Assembly: GCA_017451385.1 (NCBI GenBank)
Contig: JAFSPS010000011.1
Span: forward strand, 1-64,000
Length of the DNA stretch: 64,000 nt
Direction of reading: 5' to 3'
DNA from: Bacteroidales bacterium
GTDB lineage: Bacteria; Bacteroidota; Bacteroidia; Bacteroidales; P3
Positions 53,969 to 62,056 of the stretch are shown piece by piece. The notes beneath the pieces were generated by a model. It had not been told where the DNA came from, did no database searches, and worked only from the letters and a program-made list of their open reading frames with translations. Within the stretch, counting starts at the first letter, position 1, and each line of letters starts with the position of its first letter. Made by a program: the position numbers and the translations under genes.

Positions 53969-54141
53969 CAGATATTTCGACAGGATATACTGGTCAATGC
54001 GTCGATAGCGAGGTATGTGTAGAGGATGTTTGATAACGATGTAATTATGTAGAATGTTGTGTTATTGAGATTTACAAGATGAGCGACATCTTGTTACATT
54101 CTACAAAGTTACATTTTTACCACAAAAAAAACAATAGTTCA

Positions 54142-54381
54142 CTATTCAACGTCATACACGAGACGCACGTTGCACCCTCTATCGCGATTATATGCGCCGA
54201 AAGCAATTTGAACTGCTTCAATATTAAGCCCCATAGCATATTGTCCGGACGATGTCGTTGTCCAGTAATCGCCACAAATGCTACGATATCTGGCAGGCTG
54301 TGTGGACAAGTTGGTATGTATTACTATGCCGAGTTGCATACCTCTGACACCGCCAGCGGGTAAGAAAACACATCCATGTGA
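54142..54381 (-). pseudogene. Fragment of a Fibrobacter-paralogous-like domain gene
   Basis: On the minus strand the frame reads GCVFLPAGG, then CGDYWTTTSSGQYAMGLN and GCNVRLVYDVE before its stop. The order matches the C-terminal domain of the protein at 46936-48336 (FLPAAG, YWTSTM, LSVRLVRDV). Upstream the frame runs into the histidine kinase stop with no start or body, so it is a 3' remnant of a larger gene. Confidence 0.7.
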
Positions 54382-54409
54382 TATGATAGTATATGTACTG
54401 AAGGTTCTG

Positions 54410-55933
54410 TTATTTGTTCAGTACGATGCGGAAGACGCTGCCTTGACCTACCACGCTGTATTTGAGGTAAATCTTGCCACGATGGTACTCTTCGATGATG
54501 CGTTTGGCGAGAGATAGTCCGAGCCCCCAGCCGCGTTGTTTGGTGGTGAATCCGGACTCGAAGATGTGCTTCTGCTGGTTTGGTGCTATTCCCTTGCCGG
54601 TGTCGGAGAGGTCTATGTATATGTGGCGAGCGTCCTGCGTGGCGATGACGGAGAAGGTGCCGTTGCCGCTCATGGCGTCGATGGCGTTCTTGCAGATATT
54701 TTCGATGACCCATTCGAAGAGGTAGCTGTTGAGTGGCGCCGTCATGGGCTCGTCGGGTATGTTGATGGCGAAGAGTACTTTGCGAGGGCTTCGTCCCTGC
54801 ATGTATTCCAGCGATGAGCGTAGCACTTCGCCGACGTTGGCTTCTTTCAGTTCAGGGACCGACCCTATTTTGGAGAAACGTCGAGCGATGGTGTCCAGCC
54901 TGTTGAGGTCTTTGTGAATCTCGTTGGCGTAGGATGGTGTCAGCGTTTTGTCTTCGAGATAATCTACCCATCCTTGCAGTGACGAGATGGGTGTGCCCAG
55001 CTGGTGAGCTGTCTCTTTTGCCATGCCTACCCAGATGCGGTTCTGCTCCATGGTGCGTGCCGTGCGGAAGAGCAGGTAGGCCAGCACGATGAGTACGACG
55101 GACACGAAGAGGTATAGCAGGGGGAACCAGTGGAGCGTACGCAGCAGAGGGGTGCTTTCGAAAAAGACGTAGGCGAGTTGGTTGTTGGGCAGACGTATCT
55201 CTACGGGAGTATTGGCGCGTGCCATGTCTTGTAGTTTAAGCCTCAGCTTTTCGGGTGTGTCAAATTCGGCAGCATTGATGTTGCCGCTGCCTATAACCTC
55301 CTTGCGCAGGCTATCTACAATGATGACGGGCACGAAGATGGAGTTGTTGGTTATCTCGGAGAGGAACGAGTTGTTGAGGTTGTCGAGCATGTCGCGTAGG
55401 TCGGTGTATATCTTTGATTCCTTATAGTAGAGTGTGAAACGCATACCCCACACGCTGTAGTGGAATGGCTCGTTGTTGGAGAAATCATCCAACAGTTCTC
55501 CTTTGAGCTTTTGTCCGATGAGAGTGGCGTCGATAGAGTCGTTGTAGATGTTGCGACAGGAGGTGATGATGCTGTCGCGGTCGGTGATGATGGTGGCGGT
55601 GCGTGCGGAGTCCATGATGTAGTTGACGTAGGCGAGAGAGAACTCCACGTCGCTGTTGAGGTCGGGGCTGTCGAGCTGTCGCAGCACCTTGGTGTAGAGA
55701 GCCATCTTGCGGTGCTCGTCGGTGGCTATGTTGTCAAAGAAGATGTCGGTGTAGCGCACCATCTGATTCTTTTGGCTGATGGCGTTGGCCCATAGTCGCA
55801 CTTTTTCCTTCTCGGAGTCGCGCAGTTGCGAGGATAGTCGTGTGATATACCATAGAGCGAAAACTGCCAGCAAGATGCCGACGATGAGAATGCTCCATTT
55901 GGCATAGCGTCGCAGTGTTGGAGGAATTATCAT
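54410..55933 (-). CDS. Sensor histidine kinase
   Basis: A 507-residue inner-membrane sensor. Segment 1 lies at residues 13-31 and segment 2 near residue 275, with a periplasmic sensing part between them. The H-box AKETAHQLGTPISSLQGW carries His near 310. The ATPase part has ENICKNAIDAMSGNG, DTGKGIAPNQQKHIFESGF and GWGLGLSLAKRII. The start ATG at 55933 is preferred over the upstream ATG because of its conserved hydrophobic opening. No response regulator is adjacent, so it is an orphan kinase in the window. Confidence 0.9.
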   Translation of the reverse strand: MIIPPTLRRYAKWSILIVGILLAVFALWYITRLSSQLRDSEKEKVRLWANAISQKNQMVRYTDIFFDNIATDEHRKMALYTKVLRQLDSPDLNSDVEFSLAYVNYIMDSARTATIITDRDSIITSCRNIYNDSIDATLIGQKLKGELLDDFSNNEPFHYSVWGMRFTLYYKESKIYTDLRDMLDNLNNSFLSEITNNSIFVPVIIVDSLRKEVIGSGNINAAEFDTPEKLRLKLQDMARANTPVEIRLPNNQLAYVFFESTPLLRTLHWFPLLYLFVSVVLIVLAYLLFRTARTMEQNRIWVGMAKETAHQLGTPISSLQGWVDYLEDKTLTPSYANEIHKDLNRLDTIARRFSKIGSVPELKEANVGEVLRSSLEYMQGRSPRKVLFAINIPDEPMTAPLNSYLFEWVIENICKNAIDAMSGNGTFSVIATQDARHIYIDLSDTGKGIAPNQQKHIFESGFTTKQRGWGLGLSLAKRIIEEYHRGKIYLKYSVVGQGSVFRIVLNK

Positions 55934-55955
55934 GGCGTAGGGCGTTGATTGTGTG

Positions 55956-57188
55956 CTATTCGAAGCGTAGGCTCTTGGATGGTTGCACTTTGGCAATGAA
56001 GGAGGCTGGGATGGTCATGGCGGCGAGGCATACGGCGAGACTACCGATGCTGACAAGGAGGAAAATCCACACGTTGATGTCCACAGGCACGAAGCTCATG
56101 GAGTAGGAGGCGCTGTCGAGTTTGACGATATGGAATGTCTGTTGCAGCAGGCACAGCAGCAAGGCTACAGCGTCGCCTATGGCAATGCCGAGACAGACAA
56201 TCTGAACGGCTTTGGTGAGGAAGATGCGCCGCACGTCGCCGTTGGTGGCACCAAGAGTCTTGAGCAGCCCTATGGTGGAGGCTTTCTCGAAAATCATTAT
56301 CAGCAGAGCGGAGACGATGGCGACGATGCAGACGAGAGCCATGATGCTGATTATGAGGACGATGTTGGAGTTGAGCAGGTCGAGCCAAGCGAAGAGTGCT
56401 GGGTTCTGGGCGGTGATGGTGGTTAGGGCGAGGTCATAGTCCATGAGTGGCAGCAGTTGGTCGGCGGTGGCGTTGAGGTGGTCGAAGTTGTCCACCAGCA
56501 GTTCGTAGCCTTCCACCTCGTCGGGTTGCCATCCGTTGATGCGTTGCACCTGACGCAGGTCACCAATGATGTAATGTTCGTCGAAGTCGGCCAGGTCGGT
56601 GTTGTAGATGCCTGTAATGACGAAGGCGCGCGCCCTGTAGGTGTTGCCTATCCAGAAATAGGTGCGCAGGCGGTCGCCTACGGCGAGGCGCAGTTTGCGT
56701 GCTATGGTCTGCGAGATGATGACTTCGCGGCTTGGCGTAGTGTCAGTGAGGCTGAAGAGGTGTCCTTCTGTCAGACAGGAGGCGAAGAAGGAGCTGTCGT
56801 AGTCGGCGGAGACGCCTTTTAGGATGATGCCATGAATCTGGTCGTCGGTCTTGACCATGCCGCCTTTTGTGGCGTAATATTGCATGTGGCGTATGCCGTG
56901 GGCATGGCGCAGGCGTTCGACATCGGGACGGTTGGTGCTGATGGGCTGAGCGTCGTACTGCTGCGGTGTGAGCGAGGTGATGACGATGTGGCTGCCGAAG
57001 CCTACCACTTTGCGCGTTATTTCGCCTTGAAAGCCGCGCAGGATGCTCACCGACATAATCATTACCAGTACGCCGAGGGCTATGCTTGCCACGGCTATGC
57101 TGACCAGAGGTGCCGACATGCTGCCCCGCTCGCGTGCGAGGAAATGTCGAGCGACGAATAGCGTCCATCTATTTCTGCTGGCAGACAT
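55956..57188 (-). CDS. LolC/LolE-like FtsX-family ABC permease
   Basis: A 410-residue inner-membrane protein. An N-terminal segment (VSIAVASIALGVLVMIMSVSIL) is followed by a periplasmic domain and three C-terminal segments (IMALVCIVAIVSALLIMIF, IGLLKTLGATNGDVRRIFL, then a final segment). The layout and the KTLGATNGDVRRIF motif fit the LolC/E lipoprotein-release permeases. Two upstream in-frame starts (57212, 57224) lie inside a hairpin, so 57188 is chosen. Confidence 0.85.
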   Translation of the reverse strand: MSASRNRWTLFVARHFLARERGSMSAPLVSIAVASIALGVLVMIMSVSILRGFQGEITRKVVGFGSHIVITSLTPQQYDAQPISTNRPDVERLRHAHGIRHMQYYATKGGMVKTDDQIHGIILKGVSADYDSSFFASCLTEGHLFSLTDTTPSREVIISQTIARKLRLAVGDRLRTYFWIGNTYRARAFVITGIYNTDLADFDEHYIIGDLRQVQRINGWQPDEVEGYELLVDNFDHLNATADQLLPLMDYDLALTTITAQNPALFAWLDLLNSNIVLIISIMALVCIVAIVSALLIMIFEKASTIGLLKTLGATNGDVRRIFLTKAVQIVCLGIAIGDAVALLLCLLQQTFHIVKLDSASYSMSFVPVDINVWIFLLVSIGSLAVCLAAMTIPASFIAKVQPSKSLRFE

Positions 57189-57208
57189 GCTGTGGTAGAG
57201 GTGAAAAG

Positions 57209-57243
57209 CCATTCGGGGCGTCACTTGTGAGCGCCCCGAATGG
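57209..57243 (-). terminator. Hairpin after tpiA
   Basis: A perfect 12-base stem CCATTCGGGGCG (57209-57220) with CGCCCCGAATGG (57232-57243), with a further TCAC/GTGA pairing in the loop. On the minus strand it lies 17 bases past the tpiA stop and is followed by GCTTTTC. On the plus strand a T run follows. Confidence 0.65.
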
Positions 57244-57259
57244 AGATGTTTTTTTTTCT

Positions 57260-58036
57260 TTATTTGCGTGCGTCGTTCATGGCAGCAACAATCTGGATGA
57301 AGTCGCTGGCTTTGAGGCTGGCGCCGCCGATGAGGCCGCCATCAACATCGGGGTTTGCGAAAAGCTCTTTGGCGTTGCTGGGCTTGCAGCTGCCGCCATA
57401 GAGGATGCTTATCTCGTTGGCGATAGGCTTGCCGTATTTCTCAGCCAGCAGCGAGCGGATGAAGGCGTGCATCTCCTGAGCCTGCTCGGGAGATGCAGTC
57501 TTGCCGGTGCCGATGGCCCATACGGGCTCGTAGGCTATCACTACATTGAGAATTTGTTGGTCTGAGAGGTGGAAGAGGCCGTCGGTTATCTGGCGGCGCA
57601 CCACGTCAAACTGGCGGTTGGCTTCGCGCTCTTCGAGTACCTCGCCACAGCATACTATTGGTTGTATCTTGTTGGCGAGCAGCTGGTTGACCTTGCGGGC
57701 TATGAGGCTGTCGCTCTCGCCGTGGTAGGCGCGGCGTTCGGAGTGGCCTACGATGCAGTATTCGATGTCCATAGACTGGAGCATGGCTGCCGACACTTCG
57801 CCCGTGAAGGCACCGCTCTCTTCGGCACTGACATCCTGCGCTCCAACGGAGTAATAGGAGTCTGACGCAATGTCGCTCGCCATTTCGAGATAAGGGAATG
57901 GAGGACACACTATGACGATGTTGTCGCGTTTTGGCGTGGTCTCCTCTAGTGCCTCGACGAGGTCGTCTATCAGTTCGTTGGCCTCTTCGAAGGTCTTGTT
58001 CATTTTCCAGTTGCCTGCAACAATTTTCTTTCTCAT
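57260..58036 (-). CDS. tpiA: Triosephosphate isomerase
   Basis: A 258-residue glycolytic enzyme interconverting dihydroxyacetone phosphate and glyceraldehyde 3-phosphate. It shows VAGNWKMNKTFEEA (Lys) at the start, CIVGHSERRAYHGE (His) and VIAYEPVWAIGTGKTASPEQA (Glu), and LYGGSCKPSNAKEL near the end. All catalytic residues are present. Confidence 0.97.
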   Translation of the reverse strand: MRKKIVAGNWKMNKTFEEANELIDDLVEALEETTPKRDNIVIVCPPFPYLEMASDIASDSYYSVGAQDVSAEESGAFTGEVSAAMLQSMDIEYCIVGHSERRAYHGESDSLIARKVNQLLANKIQPIVCCGEVLEEREANRQFDVVRRQITDGLFHLSDQQILNVVIAYEPVWAIGTGKTASPEQAQEMHAFIRSLLAEKYGKPIANEISILYGGSCKPSNAKELFANPDVDGGLIGGASLKASDFIQIVAAMNDARK

Positions 58037-58387
58037 AATTAGGTTGTTTTTTGTTTTTAATGTTGAGAACGCCTGCTTGAGTCCGGATAGGTATCGTAGT
58101 GGGCAAGGCGTTTTTTGTTTTATTGGAGATTTCTGTTAGTTTGGGCTAAATGCACCTTATTTATATGTATTAAGTAAGTGGTCAAAAATAAACTACATAA
58201 ACGGCGTTTTCATGCTTTTGCCCTTTCAGGGCGTGAAGACTTGGTGTTTTTCCCCCCAGGGCGATGCCTTGGGCTATATGCTTTGTGGTCTTTCATGCCG
58301 TTTGCTAAAGGTAAGCTATTTTTACACGATTACTTACTATCAATATTTTATATTACACGAAACTGAAAATTAGATTTGCACACTTAC
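58037..58387. other. Intergenic region with repeat copy 1
   Basis: No gene in these 351 bases. The right part (58173 onward) is the first copy of a dispersed direct repeat with small hairpins and a plus-strand promoter-like box. The left part is AT-rich. Confidence 0.6.
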
Positions 58388-58392
58388 TTATC
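58173..58392 (+). repeat. Long direct repeat, copy 1 (about 220 bases)
   Basis: It begins AGTAAGTGGTCA and ends TTTGCACACTTACTTAT. It matches the element at 61511-61663 along its length, but carries about 66 extra bases between two ATGCTTT sequences (58212-58218 and 58278-58284). The extra part has two GC-rich hairpins (GCCCT, TTC, AGGGC; CCCAGGGC, GAT, GCCTTGGG). A TAGATTTG box lies at 58371-58378. It overlaps the stop codon of the downstream minus-strand gene. Confidence 0.8.
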
Positions 58393-60037
58393 TATTTTTA
58401 TCAGACTTATCTATTTCTTTTTTTTCAGAAGATGGTGCTTTTCTGTATTTCTCCAAGCGTTGTTGCAATTCTGCAGCCTTCTCTTTGCCGAGTTGGAAAT
58501 AGGTTACGGGGTCGAAGCCCTTGGGGCCCCAGATGCGTTCGCCTTCGCGCTGCCAGATGCTGGGCTCGCGGTTGGCCTGTTCGGGGTGGTCTTTCTCATA
58601 CTGCTCGATGAACGGCAGTATGGAGCTGGCGGGCAGTGTCTTGTTCATGATAATCTCGCGGTCGGCGTTGAGGATGACCATAGTGGGGGCGCCGTGCACG
58701 TTGTATTCCACCTGATAATCGACATTGACATTGGGACCGCCAACGTTGACGAAGGGCAGTTTGTTGACTCTGACATAGCTCTTCCATTTTTTGACATCCG
58801 ACTCATATCCGATGGCATATACCTCGAAGTTGCGCTTGCCTACGGCGGTCAGAGAGTCGTAGAGAGGTATGAGTTTGGCTGTCTGCTCTTGGCAGTGGTG
58901 GCAGTCGGGGTCCCAAATCCAAAGGATGACATATTTCTGTGGGAAGCGGTGAGACGACAGCATATATTCGCCTCCTTCGCGTTGTAGCGTGTCGGTCATG
59001 AAGAGTTCGGCACCACGAGCGCCGATGAGAGATTTCTCCAGACGGGCTGCCTCGCTCACTTTGTAGGCCACATCGCCGGGCAGGGCGAAGCCGCTCTTGT
59101 TGGGTTCGTAGTAGCGGCGCACGAGGTGGCACCATGTGGCATCCCATCCCACATTCTTCGTGGAACGGAAATACTTAGGCATGATGAAGTCGAGGAAATA
59201 GCGCATCATTGTGGTGTCGTTCTCCACTCGGTCTATCACCATGTCGGCGTATTTGATGATGGTGTCGGCATCGGCATAGTAGAGTACGCCGAAGAAATAG
59301 TAGTTCATCTTGTTGAAAAGGTCGGGCGTGCGCGTATAGTCGTGGTTGGAGAGGTCAATGCCGTCCCAGTAGTGAGTGCGGTAGTAGGCAGGTTTTGACT
59401 CGTTGGGCACGCTCTCCGGCACGTCGGGGCCGCCGAAGGTCTTGAGGAGTTGGAAGAATAGTTGGTCGGAATTGGTCTCCATCTGCTCTTTCTCATAGGC
59501 AATCATGGCGTTGGACAGCTCGTCCATCTCTTTCTCCGCCTGCTCTTTGACGGCGGCGTCAGAGGATTTCATGCGTCCTTGTATCTCGCGTGCCTGTGTG
59601 CGTGCCTCGTTGTTGCGTGCTATGTAGGCATACATGTTATTGTTGCTCTTGCTGCCTTTCACCGTCGTGAGGGCTGCCGAGAATGAGGAGTCGCAGGAGA
59701 AGGTCATCTTGCGGCTGTCGTCCACGACGAAGTCGAGGAGGCTCTTCAGCTTGTCGGCCTCCTTGCCTTTGCCGTAGGTGGCGAGGCAGTAGATGCCGTC
59801 TTCGAGCACTTCGTTCGAGTTCTTGAATGTGTACTGGTTGGTGCCGCTGATGGTGGCACTGTCGAGGATGACAATCTCGTCACGGAAATGGTAGCCGAGA
59901 TACAGTTTGTCTCCCATGTTCTTGTTGATAGAGAATGTGATGTTGTAGCCTTTCTCTGTCTTGTGTTTGTTGTTTTTCTGTGCCGGCAGCAGTGTGGCAA
60001 TCAAAAGCAGCGGCAAAATCAATGCTAACTTTTTCAT
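58388..60037 (-). CDS. Thioredoxin-fold protein (DUF5106 plus TlpA-like domain)
   Basis: A 549-residue secreted protein (signal LLLIATLLPAQ). Residues 25-120 form an N-terminal beta-rich domain, and the middle matches DUF5106-type sequence (YYRTHYWDGIDLS, YFLDFIMPKYFR, WDATWCHLVRRYY). From about residue 355 a thioredoxin-like domain has VILWIWDPDCHHCQEQTA with Cys378 and Cys381 as the redox pair, and NVHGAPTMVILNADREIIM. It would handle disulfides in the periplasm. It is downstream of the beta-barrel-like gene on the same strand. Confidence 0.85.
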   Translation of the reverse strand: MKKLALILPLLLIATLLPAQKNNKHKTEKGYNITFSINKNMGDKLYLGYHFRDEIVILDSATISGTNQYTFKNSNEVLEDGIYCLATYGKGKEADKLKSLLDFVVDDSRKMTFSCDSSFSAALTTVKGSKSNNNMYAYIARNNEARTQAREIQGRMKSSDAAVKEQAEKEMDELSNAMIAYEKEQMETNSDQLFFQLLKTFGGPDVPESVPNESKPAYYRTHYWDGIDLSNHDYTRTPDLFNKMNYYFFGVLYYADADTIIKYADMVIDRVENDTTMMRYFLDFIMPKYFRSTKNVGWDATWCHLVRRYYEPNKSGFALPGDVAYKVSEAARLEKSLIGARGAELFMTDTLQREGGEYMLSSHRFPQKYVILWIWDPDCHHCQEQTAKLIPLYDSLTAVGKRNFEVYAIGYESDVKKWKSYVRVNKLPFVNVGGPNVNVDYQVEYNVHGAPTMVILNADREIIMNKTLPASSILPFIEQYEKDHPEQANREPSIWQREGERIWGPKGFDPVTYFQLGKEKAAELQQRLEKYRKAPSSEKKEIDKSDKNR

Positions 60038-60076
60038 ATTCGATTTATTATTGTTTTGTTCTTTGTCTTAGTTCTA

Positions 60077-61303
60077 TCAGATGCCTAATTGCAGGCTGAC
60101 CATAAGGCTGAGGTTGTCTTTCGTGTCGTTGTGGTGGTAGGGAGCATTGTGCGGGGTGAGCCTGTAGGCCACAGCCACGCCGCCTTCCAGCAGACGCCAT
60201 CGCAGCAGTCGGTTGATGCCAATGGCGGGTTCGGCGATGCCCTGAGAGGGGGCCTGTACGGCGATGCCGTCCACGAGGCTGCTGTCCGAAATATGGTTGT
60301 CGTCTATCAGCCATCCTCCCATCATGCCTAACTGCACGAAGGGTATAGGCGACGAGAAAGCGAAATTGTAGATGGGCTGTGCCAGTTCGAGCGTCACGAT
60401 GCCGCGAGCGAAGAGGTGTGCGTGGAACTCGTTGGGGGCAACCGTCAGCATGGTGTTGTGGAAGAAGTAGCCTATTCTGCTGTGTGTCGCTGCGGTGCCT
60501 GATATGTCGAAGAGGTAGGGGTAGGGGGTGTTGGGTGTGGTGGCGCCGCCTTGCAGGAACAGTCGGCATCTGAGACCTTCGGCTATAGGAGTGCGGTGTT
60601 TGTATTGTGCTAAAAGCATAGCGAAGGGAGCTGTCGAATGGTCGAAGCGCATAGTGGCGCGTGCCGTTAATGAGAGGCGTTGTAGGTAGGTGGCGCGCAG
60701 GATTGCCGAGCCGTAGCGGAGAAGAGGTGTGTTGATGGCATCATCGTAGAGTAGGATACCGTAGTTGTCGAAGAGGCGTCGTTCGAGCGAGTAGGATAGC
60801 GAGGCCTGCAGGCGAAGGTTGTCGCTGGCATTGGCGGCAGAGGCGACGGTAATGCGGTCGGCGAGAGAGAACCGGTCGGCACGATAGACGCTGTTTTCGG
60901 CGAAATTGAACATATTATAGTCGTCTAAAGTGGTAGCGCCGGCCTGCTCCAATTGGTGGCTGTAGGCAATGCTGTAGCGCCAGCGTCGCGTGTGGCGGTC
61001 AATGAGTGCTGCTTCGCCCCCGTAGCTCATTGCCTTTGTCTTTACGCCATAGCCGGCAAAGGCTTTGCACTGCCATTGGAAACGGCTGTGGCGACCGCGT
61101 TCGCTGTTGTCGTTGGGGTAGGCATAATGCAGGGCGACATCGAAATGCCATCCGTCGTAGCGGTTGTAGTTCACCAGACGGTAGCTGTCGAAGTAGAGCG
61201 CACTTGATGCCGTGGCAGGCGTCAGCCTGACATACTGTGCCGCCACCAGATGTGCAACGGCGGTGAATATCAGCAAGAAGAGTGCTTTGCGCAACATCGG
61301 CAT
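60077..61303 (-). CDS. Putative outer membrane beta-barrel protein
   Basis: A 408-residue protein with signal peptide FTAVAHLVAAQ. The rest is made of alternating aromatic strands (YGVKTKAMSYGGEAALI, RLQASLSYSLERRLFDNYG, RMFD-like turns) and ends MVSLQLGI, as in barrel proteins. No family is recognised. The start ATG at 61303 is preferred over 61342. A -7 like box (TATTTTTG on the minus strand) lies at 61321-61328. The next gene down the strand encodes the thioredoxin-fold protein, 39 bases away. Confidence 0.65.
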   Translation of the reverse strand: MPMLRKALFLLIFTAVAHLVAAQYVRLTPATASSALYFDSYRLVNYNRYDGWHFDVALHYAYPNDNSERGRHSRFQWQCKAFAGYGVKTKAMSYGGEAALIDRHTRRWRYSIAYSHQLEQAGATTLDDYNMFNFAENSVYRADRFSLADRITVASAANASDNLRLQASLSYSLERRLFDNYGILLYDDAINTPLLRYGSAILRATYLQRLSLTARATMRFDHSTAPFAMLLAQYKHRTPIAEGLRCRLFLQGGATTPNTPYPYLFDISGTAATHSRIGYFFHNTMLTVAPNEFHAHLFARGIVTLELAQPIYNFAFSSPIPFVQLGMMGGWLIDDNHISDSSLVDGIAVQAPSQGIAEPAIGINRLLRWRLLEGGVAVAYRLTPHNAPYHHNDTKDNLSLMVSLQLGI

Positions 61304-61510
61304 CTTTTTTATTAGTGAAACAAAAATAATAAAAATTTCCAAAATGTAAAGGCTCAGTTTTTCCCTTCCTTCGACAGCACGGTGAGGCTGATAACAATCT
61401 CGAATCAGAAAACAATAAGCATGAAGCGGAAAACTTTACATTGATGTAGTTACTTACTTAACATTTGATAATCATATTGCATTTCGTTAGATGATGTATT
61501 TCGCTTTATG

Positions 61511-61663
61511 AGTAAGTGGTCATAATAAACTACATAAATGGCGGTTTCATGCTTTGTGGCCTTTCATGCCGTGTGCTATAAGTAAGTTATTTTTACACGA
61601 TTACTTACTATCGGCATTTTATATTACACAAAATTGTAAATTAAATTTGCACATTTACTTATT
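61511..61663 (+). repeat. Long direct repeat, copy 2 (about 153 bases)
   Basis: It starts AGTAAGTGGTCA and ends TTTGCACATTTACTTAT, and matches 58173-58392 except for the missing 66-base inner part. A TAAATTTG box lies at 61642-61649 (plus strand). It is in the same orientation as copy 1, about 3.3 kb away, and the two bracket the two minus-strand genes between them. Confidence 0.8.
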
Positions 61664-61948
61664 ATCTTACCTATTGACCTGTATAAGTATGTTCGAGAAA
61701 AACAGCAAATATGTTTAGACAGTGTCCAGACTCGTTTGATAAAGCGTTTGAGCAATTTGGATAGTGTTCAAAATCTGTTGTTCTCACTTGGGGTTGACAA
61801 GCTTGCAAATAAGTATTCAATCATCCTGACTCCGATTATGAGAAGCAAGGAATGCTATGACGCTTATACTGTCGAGCTAAAAGAAGGAAACACTAAATAC
61901 AACTCAGTAATTTTGCTATTATTTGTACAACAATGTTGCTCTTGGTAG
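61661..61948 (+). other. Doubtful open frame or gene remnant
   Basis: One plus-strand frame reads LPIDLYKYVREKQQI, then LSNLDSVQNLLFSLGVDK and KECYDAYTVELKEGN before a stop at 61948. It has no ATG; a TTG at 61736 is the only usual start. The composition looks coding-like, but no family is recognised. It may be a remnant. Confidence 0.3.
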
Positions 61949-61980
61949 TTGAATCTACGTGTGATTGTTTTTCGTGTATA

Positions 61981-62013
61981 GCGACACTATGTCGTAAAAA
62001 AAATGTATTTTTG
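61981..62013 (+). promoter_or_regulatory. Promoter-like block before lpdA, shared with ftsE
   Basis: GCGAC at 61981-61985, TCG plus eight A, then TGTATTTTTG ending at 62013, with -7 box TATTTTTG at 62006-62013. The same arrangement lies before ftsE. It is about 43 bases before the lpdA ATG. Confidence 0.5.
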
Positions 62014-62056
62014 CATTTTAATGTAAAAAATTATTAACGAAAACAAACAAATCACA

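Larger units (their letters stand above)
61304..62056. other. Intergenic region before lpdA with repeat copy 2
   Basis: A 753-base gap with no convincing complete gene. It contains the second copy of the long repeat (61511-61663), a doubtful open frame (to 61948), and the shared promoter block (61981-62013). Confidence 0.6.

Noticed and set aside
55956-57224. Longer version of the LolC/E-like protein starting at 57224
   Set aside because: The extra start codons lie within the tpiA terminator hairpin, and the added residues have no signal-like features.
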